Assembly (NCBI GenBank): GCA_002005505.1
Contig: KV908653.1
Location: 56,461-78,960 of the forward strand
DNA: 22,500 nt
Direction: 5' to 3'
From: Botryococcus braunii
Taxonomy: Eukaryota > Chlorophyta > Trebouxiophyceae
This document shows positions 14,446-22,500 of this stretch, one piece after another (within the stretch, counting starts at the first letter, position 1; every line of letters begins with the position of its first letter). A program made the position numbers and the translations under genes. The notes under the pieces were generated by a model. It ran no database searches, had not been told where the DNA came from, and saw only the letters and a program-made list of their open reading frames with translations.

Positions 14446-14958
14446 ATCAATCCCGAACATGCTGGTACTTGCGACCATGGCTGGAACCCAGACCGTGAAT
14501 ATGTTTCTGGACGGATGCAATTCTTCCTTCTTTTACAAGTATGGGATAAAAAGACCCCAATGTTTTAACAACCCAACCCCAATCTTATTTCGGCCGTCTC
14601 TTGCGAATTTCCTCTCCTTCCTTCTAGGGTGCTTGCATTCATGTTTTTCAAACTAGCCACTAACTGTCACGTCCATCTGCTGTGGATCTGCCCAACAAAA
14701 GGGTCAACCGTGGAGGTGCACGGGTACCTAAACAGAACAGAAGATCACCAGTGCCGAATAACCAGACTGACATGGGATAATCAGTGCTGCAATTATTGGT
14801 GTGCAGGCATATGGAGTCACCCACGAGAATGAAATTCTGCCATTTTTCCGTCTGACATATGTTCCAGACAGTAGGATCCCTTAGTTTACGCATCGATCAA
14901 TACTCAGATATTGCCAGGGGCGGATAGAGGGTGGGAGGGAAGGAGCTCGAGAGCAGGG
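14446..14958. other. Spacer without a recognised gene
   Basis: A short + frame from 14459 (MLVLATMAGTQTV) starts just after the CACGTG pair, but I do not recognise it and it has no supported exon partner. Nothing else stands out. Confidence 0.4.
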
Positions 14959-15321
<363 letters not shown>

Positions 15322-15492
15322 ATTCTCCACGTTCTCACATGACGCTCCAGGATATCCGGTATCTGAAAGTAATAACCATGCCCGAGGGTGATGCAACACG
15401 GTCCTTCATCTCTTACTCGTAACACACTCTAGAGGTTGGCCACCACACTACATATACCCCCCTTTTGTCACCAGGAACCAACTAACGCCCAC

Positions 15493-15512
15493 ATATGGTT
15501 ATATAACCATAT
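15493..15512. repeat. 20-bp perfect palindrome
   Basis: ATATGGTTATATAACCATAT equals its own reverse complement. The surrounding spacer (15322-16330) shows no recognised gene. Confidence 0.9.
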
Positions 15513-16336
15513 AGTACAAAATGTTCGATTGATACGCTCGCGCAAATTGCGGAACATGAACACACCATTCACACACCCAGATGCTGCAATAGCTAATGAA
15601 CCTCACATACGGCAAATGCCAATCAATACGGTTCCTTCGAAGTTCATTATTACTACAACATCTGGATGTGTGAATGGGGTGGTCAATTCGTTAATGACAC
15701 CAAAAAGTGACACTCCACAAACACGGCACTGACGTATAAAGTGTATTAAAGGCTATCTCCTATGACTGGTCATCCACATCAACAAGTATGAGGATACTAT
15801 CGCTAACATTCTATAGAAACATTCTTTACAATCTATCAGCCGGTTTTTCCCTTCCTTAATCAGGGCCAAGAACGACCCGTATAGGTAGTTGAATGCATTT
15901 AACGTTACAGGCTCATAAGTTACAAATACATAGGTGGTGGTTTGTCCACCTTGGCCAATCAAAAGTAATGAGCGGCTTAAGAACGTGCCAGCGAATCAGT
16001 GAAAGAATTAATTTAAATGGACTCGTTCCCTAGGGGTCCCCGACTCATGAATGTACCTGCTTTCCCACCGGAAAGCCATTGCTTACCACCTGCTGCAAAC
16101 GAGACTTGCTAGCCACCACCACACAACACTACCAGGACCGACGAAGATAAAGGCCACTCTCACCATACACTTGCCAGATCGTTCCACTGCTACATCGCTT
16201 AAATCTGCTGCAGCCACTACGGGGTGACAACCCCGATACGCCAGCTTAGCAAGTACATTAACCTTGAAAATAACCAGGAAGTTAATTCCTTATAAGCAAC
16301 ACGTGACCCGCAATCTTTGACGATACCTCCAGCACA

Positions 16337-16356
16337 CCCGCGCGCGTGCACACAAG

Positions 16357-16447
<91 letters not shown>

Positions 16448-16459
16448 GCACACACACAA
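16337..16459. repeat. (CG)-hairpin, (CA)n, (CG)n composite
   Basis: A nine-base inverted pair (CGCGCGTGC and GCACGCGCG around ACACAA) precedes about 35 CA units (16364-16432), then CG alternation (16433-16449) and five more CA units. The whole stretch alternates purine and pyrimidine almost without a break. Confidence 0.9.
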
Positions 16460-16846
16460 AAAAATGTGGCATAACTGTCACTTTCATGAGCCAAAGACCA
16501 ATGACAACCATAATCATAAGTTGCAAAAATGTCGTTTGAACAAAGTAGGCTTCAAGCTCTCACTAACCAGATATCACTTAGCCTCCCCAACTAGGCCACG
16601 AGGTGGAAATGCTCCTCGGTTCCCTCCAACAAAGAGGAGCACGAACACAGGTGCAGAGCACCCATAAGGTTTGATATACATATTCATGAGCCCAACCCGA
16701 GGTATGAAACAGGCTGAAGCCAGCTCTAGAGATCTTTGATTCACTTTGTAGGTGGCCAACTTGTAAATGTCTCACCACAAATACGAGACCTTCCAAAAAT
16801 CACTGGAATTGGCAAAGTGAATCGAGTATATGCTTCAAAAAACACA

Positions 16847-16872
16847 ATGTGTGTGCGTTAACGCACACACAT
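16847..16872. repeat. 26-bp perfect palindrome, first of two
   Basis: The sequence reads ATGTGTGTGCGTTAACGCAC onward to 16872 and is identical on both strands around a central GTTAAC. It could extrude as a cruciform. Confidence 0.92.
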
Positions 16873-17025
16873 ATATGCCGTTATGCTAGGAGCACATAAC
16901 AGAAAGCACAGAGCTGTATCTAGCACATTCAAGTGGCACCAAACGTTATCACCGATTATCAAAATACTGCGAGTAGCAGAGGCATATTGTCAACACAGGA
17001 AACTTCCAGGGCAGTTCATGGACAT

Positions 17026-17051
17026 GGCATACAAATGGCCATTTGTATGCC
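17026..17051. repeat. 26-bp perfect palindrome, second of two
   Basis: The 26 bases starting GGCATACAAATGG are identical on both strands around a central TGGCCA. The centre is 179 bases from that of the preceding palindrome. A + frame across it (16933-17136) looks protein-like but is not recognised and has no supported splice partners. Confidence 0.92.
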
Positions 17052-17497
17052 TCCAATTGCAGTTGCAGGGAGTCCAGATGGAAGACTTCCAATTAACAAT
17101 GTGCAGCTTTATGGCACGCCTAACCTGCCCATTTAGATAGCAATGTTCCCTGGTCAGCACCTCCTGAGTGCATGCACATTTAACTCGTCATCCCCATTTG
17201 AACTTCATGCGTGTCTCCAGCATACCAGGTTCTCCGAACATTGGCCTACAAAGGCTCTGAAAAAGTGCCACAAACAAGACCACACACATTGCCCCAGAAC
17301 CCTCCGCCACCCAACTATTCCTGAGCCAGAAGGTTTCTGACCCCACCGTTTTGAAAACCCAAAATTCTGATCAGGGCTGCTTGACTGCTGACTAGTGTAC
17401 AACGGTGGACCATGCAACTAGGCTGCAACACTCCACACTCTAACAATGGCCACAGTAGGTGTGGAATCTTGTACAATGGGTGAAGCACTCACTGTCG

Positions 17498-21350
<3,853 letters not shown>

Positions 21351-21735
21351 TTCACTATACACCAAGCCCCCACTATCCTAATGTCACCTCACAGCGCCCC
21401 ACTAATGTGGCCGGACGTCCTCCGACTATTAAGCAATTCAATATTGCCGCAAAGCCCACGTAATCATGGCCTTTTCTGTCCAGACGTGTTTTATTCTACA
21501 TAGTACGTGGCTAGCAAAAGATCTTTTGTGTTGACAATAAATCAAGCTAACGGGAACAGACACCTGTAAAAAGTGACAAACGCGTTATGTAGAAGATTTT
21601 CTTAATCACATGGTGTGGCACGTGGCACACAACTTCGTGGATGTACAAGTTGGGTACCAGGACAGCACTTCATGTCAACACATTAGTTTGTTACAAAGCT
21701 AGCAGAGCTGTCGATTGCAATAAACAACGCGAACA
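21351..21735. promoter_or_regulatory. Divergent intergenic region shared by the HAD gene (-) and the kinase-like gene (+)
   Basis: The two start codons face away from each other, 385 bases apart, with no repeat between them, unlike nearly every other non-coding stretch here. Inside is an 18-base palindrome with one mismatched pair (21613-21630, GTGTGGCACGTGGCACAC flanked as GG...) centred on CACGTG at 21619-21624, a G-box-type core. A bidirectional promoter is a reasonable inference. I do not see a convincing TATA box for either gene. Confidence 0.55.
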
Positions 21736-22359
21736 ATGGGTTGCTCAGCTAGCAAGGCCACTGATTCCGTGGCAAGTCGAGCACACACCCAGGTGATACC
21801 TCGCCGGGCATCGGCACTTGTTCCTATTGCCGTACCCCAATTTATCTTTGTGTCAACGTACACAAATTTGATCATTATTTATACTCTAAGGACACATTAT
21901 GAGTGGTATGCTTGAAATTGACGGACACCTGCGTCAAACCGTTTGCGATTCCAAAGGGCTGCGGATAGCGTATTGAGTTCCATGTCCGAGTTACCATGTA
22001 ATCGTTTATCATTTGAACGACGAATCTGATAATATTATTTTGTTTTATGAAATTTTTCCCCGGTTATTGTGTGTCATGGTGGGTTTGACCAAGCGTTCCC
22101 GAGGCGGTGCCATCGTCCTGTTATTTACAATTCATCAATTTTGCAGGCAACAGCATCAAAGAAAAAAGATGCCATTCCCATCAGCCAGAAACGGATCCTA
22201 ATGGTCAGAAAACTTTCTCACCTGCAGTGGAGGCACAAAGTGCAGTTCTACAAACTGCCGTGAAAAAGGAGGAGGACTCCCTCCCACCTGCCGAAAGAGT
22301 ATTTGGAGATGTACCAGCAGATGCTACTATCTTATTCGTTCTTGGTGGTCCAGGATCTG
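21736..22359 (+). CDS. Adenylate-kinase-type P-loop protein with N-terminal acylation signal, 5' part only
   Basis: The first exon starts at an ATG with A at -3 and G at +4 and reads MGCSASKATDSVASRAHTQ before the donor CAG|GTGATA (21736-21792). Gly2 with Ser6 and Lys7 fits N-myristoylation, and Cys3 fits palmitoylation, suggesting membrane attachment. The second exon ends at 22359 with ATILFVLGGPGSG, the start of the nucleotide-binding loop of adenylate and UMP-CMP kinases (GGPGSGKGT in AK1-type enzymes). The Lys would be encoded by the next exon, outside or late in the window. Between them lies a polar linker including KKEEDSLPPAERVFGDVPAD. Splicing is unresolved. The best acceptor (TTTTGCAG, exon from 22147) needs phase 1, which only the weaker donor after 21775 (GCAA|GTCGAG) supplies. 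The good donor at 21792 is in phase with a weaker acceptor at 22184 (exon from 22185). The reaction would be phosphate transfer between nucleotides. No known acceptor exon follows before 22500. Confidence 0.6.
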
Positions 22360-22500
22360 GTGGGTGACGCCTCGACTAACTGTTCATGCCAGCAACTTTC
22401 CCCTTGCACCGTCTTCTGCTTTTCTTCAATCCACAGGTTATAAACATCAAGTTACAGTTTGTAGAAGAACCGTGGTCAATTGAGCGCAAACACTCAGAGC

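Noticed and set aside
16883..17140. Protein-like + strand frames, including one reading PDGRLPINNVQLYGTPN
   Set aside because: Two overlapping frames look equally plausible, a perfect palindrome runs through them, and no family or splice partners are recognised.

Overview
The window looks like nuclear DNA of a eukaryote with split genes. Coding islands are short exons bounded by GT-AG introns. They sit in non-coding DNA packed with microsatellites, degenerate minisatellites and homopolymers. Nothing suggests bacterial, organellar or viral DNA: there are no operons, no long clean reading frames, and no tRNA or rRNA that I could find by eye. Two gene models recall green-lineage proteins: a PYRP2-like chloroplast HAD protein and a small plant-type protein of unknown function. 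A streptophyte alga or an early-diverging land plant is my best guess, but the species is not determined.

Four genes can be assembled from exons whose splice phases agree. (1) On the + strand, about 2402-6070, a four-exon gene for a small conserved protein of unknown function. (2) On the - strand, 14271 down to 11916, a seven-exon isochorismatase-family hydrolase (ISOC1/ISOC2-like) with an apparent Asp-Lys-Cys triad, a 27-nt exon and a probable 1-base frameshift near the C-terminus. (3) On the - strand, 21350 down to 17498, a five-exon, 374-residue HAD-superfamily protein resembling plant PYRP2 of riboflavin synthesis, with degenerate catalytic motifs. (4) On the + strand, 21736 to the window edge, the 5' end of an adenylate-kinase-type P-loop gene whose first exon starts with an N-acylation-type MGC sequence. 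Genes 3 and 4 are divergent and share a 385-bp intergenic region containing a palindromic CACGTG site.

Layout: 1-1105 palindrome, 26-bp repeat and a long ACT triplet array; 1106-2401 no certain gene; 2402-6070 gene 1, with a 51-bp minisatellite, (TC)n and (TG)n in its introns; 6071-11915 non-coding repeats, homopolymers and three minisatellites; 11916-14271 gene 2; 14272-17497 gene-poor spacer with CACGTG boxes, palindromes and (GA)n/(CA)n/(CG)n tracts; 17498-21350 gene 3, with three of its four introns carrying dinucleotide arrays; 21351-21735 divergent promoter; 21736-22359 gene 4, partial. No common pathway links the four genes. I see no obvious new multi-gene system. The most unusual items are the acylated adenylate-kinase-like gene, the HAD protein lacking its nucleophile, the duplicated splice acceptor in gene 2, and the recurrent (CG)n-(CA)n composites and perfect palindromes.
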